A stretch of DNA of 43,730 nucleotides from a virus, in IMG/VR virus record IMGVR_UViG_3300043431_000467, positions 1 to 43,730 of that record, one strand, 5' to 3'. Under the pieces are notes generated by a model. That model was given only the letters and a program-made list of their open reading frames with translations. It was not told the origin of the DNA and did no database searches. Below are positions 42,877 through 43,730 of the stretch, piece by piece (the first letter of the stretch is position 1; each line of letters opens with the position of its first letter). The position numbers and the translations under genes were made by a program.

Positions 42877-43438
42877 CGTCGTCGCCCTGCCAGACCTTCA
42901 CCTTCGGCGTGGCGTCGAGCGGCGGCGGCGCCTGCAGTTTGTCGAGCTCCCCGAAGTGCTTCAGAAGCAGCATCAAGATCTGCGACTTGTCGACGAACGT
43001 GTACGACCAGCGCCCCTTCGCGAAGTTTACGCTCTTGATCGCCGCGCGTAGCGGCGCCGGAAGCTCATCCGGCGGCAACACGCCCCGTTCCTGGATCTCC
43101 CCGTACTCCGAGTCCTTGGTGGTGAGCTGGCCGATCAAGTCCTTGATGTCCCACCCGGCCGCGAGCTGCCACAGCGCCTGCAGGCAGCCGTCGCGGATGT
43201 CGCGATGCCTATCTCTGCGCTCGGCATGCACCCACGCGATGTAGCGCTGTACGGGGCGATTCTTGAGAATCCCCTCGCCGAACGCCGCCGCGCCTCTGTC
43301 GCTGACCGAGTACCCCGCCGCGCGCACGGCAGCAGCGATCGACATGTTCGGGTCGGATAGGAAGTGATCGCAGAAAGCGCGCTCCTGCGGCTTCAGATCG
43401 GCGGTGATGATCGCCAGATCGTCTTGCGGGGCGTCCAT
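42869..43438 (-). CDS. terS: Terminase small subunit
   Basis: 189 codons from ATG 43438 (shares a base with the upstream TGA). LKPQERAFCDHFLSDPN, then AAAVRAAGYSVSDRGAAAFG and NRPVQRYIAWVHAE are the Terminase_2 DNA-binding domain pattern. The C-terminal half is helical with a terminal acidic QGDDDE. It recognises packaging sites and activates TerL, encoded directly downstream. Confidence 0.85.
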   Translation of the reverse strand: MDAPQDDLAIITADLKPQERAFCDHFLSDPNMSIAAAVRAAGYSVSDRGAAAFGEGILKNRPVQRYIAWVHAERRDRHRDIRDGCLQALWQLAAGWDIKDLIGQLTTKDSEYGEIQERGVLPPDELPAPLRAAIKSVNFAKGRWSYTFVDKSQILMLLLKHFGELDKLQAPPPLDATPKVKVWQGDDDE

Positions 43439-43635
43439 CAGTTCAGGACCGCGCCCGGCTTCTGCGCATCTTCGAGGACCCCCTCGATCTGTAGAAACAC
43501 CACAGAGAATTGGGGGTACGCAACGACCGCGATCGGCGCTAGAACTGTGGCTTCTTCGTCTTCGTAGAAGCCGACGGGCTTTTCGCCCTCAGGATCCGCT
43601 GCTTGGAGGAGTTTGATCAGCTCGTTTGTGGTCAC
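43438..43635 (-). CDS. Unknown small protein upstream of terS
   Basis: 65 codons from GTG 43635, GAGAGG seven bases upstream. TTNELIKLLQAADPEGEKPV, then a beta segment APIAVVAYPQFSVVFLQIEG. This 'LIxxLQxxDPExxV' opening occurs in small phage proteins of unknown function. The last about 95 bases of the window hold no gene I can support. Confidence 0.6.
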   Translation of the reverse strand: MTTNELIKLLQAADPEGEKPVGFYEDEEATVLAPIAVVAYPQFSVVFLQIEGVLEDAQKPGAVLN

Positions 43636-43730
43636 GCGTGCGCCTCTCGTACATATCTAGCACGATCGAGAGACGCGGGTGCCGAAGCGGATCCGGATGA
43701 ATGTTAGGGTAGTATTTCGCGAACAGCCGC

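Noticed and set aside
1-43730. Integrase, transposase or lysogeny repressor
   Set aside because: No tyrosine or serine recombinase motif was seen. The transposase-type HTH proteins have no DDE catalytic domain, and the Mu-like features are limited to the tail.
1-43730. tRNA genes
   Set aside because: No cloverleaf with a GTTCRA-type T-loop was noticed by eye; a tRNAscan run would be decisive.

Overview
This window is part of the genome of a tailed bacteriophage (or a prophage of one) with a contractile, Mu-type tail. It is GC-rich, and nearly every gene overlaps or abuts the next (ATGA, GTGA or TGATG junctions). No host gene, rRNA, tRNA, integrase, transposase or CRISPR array was recognised, so I read it as a stretch of a probably lytic myovirus of a GC-rich bacterium. 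The host cannot be named from the sequence.

Layout. (1) 1-14631, plus strand: the late tail and lysis operon. It runs from the end of the tail sheath gene through tail tube, tail assembly chaperone (with a likely -1 frameshift), tape measure, the Mu-like baseplate series (gpN, gpP, gp45, gp46, gp47, gp48), fibre/adhesin proteins, a lysis cassette (small membrane proteins, a lipoprotein, an M15 peptidase endolysin) and a glycine-rich protein. (2) 14613-38546, minus strand: one very long, tightly packed early/middle operon read right to left. Its promoter-proximal part (about 32.5-38.5 kb) holds about 20 tiny unknown genes, several with sigma70-like promoters placed so that the mRNA would be leaderless. 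Then come a five-fold helix-turn-helix protein, a primase-helicase, a PD-(D/E)XK nuclease, an SNF2-like helicase, a possible ssDNA-binding protein, an oligoribonuclease-like exonuclease, a family A DNA polymerase, a metallophosphatase, a Dam-like methylase, a LuxR-type regulator, a RuvC-like protein and small membrane proteins. The operon ends with a secreted HExxH protein and an array of tiny repeat genes. (3) 38547-39113: a repeat- and palindrome-rich control region between divergent transcription units. (4) 39114-40316, plus strand: a second array of the same tiny repeat genes. (5) 40252-43635, minus strand: large terminase interrupted by a class 3 intein, small terminase, and a small unknown gene.

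The most unusual element is a family of very short genes (about 42-63 codons) built from a four-residue repeat of the type [YHDSC][AD]QL. They lie in two arrays, seven genes in a row at 39.1-40.3 kb and five recognisable members plus two associated small ORFs at 14.6-15.8 kb. They are chained by ATGA overlaps and mostly share the C-terminal signature LREQ. I do not know their function.

Other notable structures are eight perfect 13-bp tandem repeats followed by four 29-bp repeats beside the replication genes (a candidate origin), a related palindrome in the 38.8-38.9 kb control region, and multi-HTH proteins that could bind such sites.
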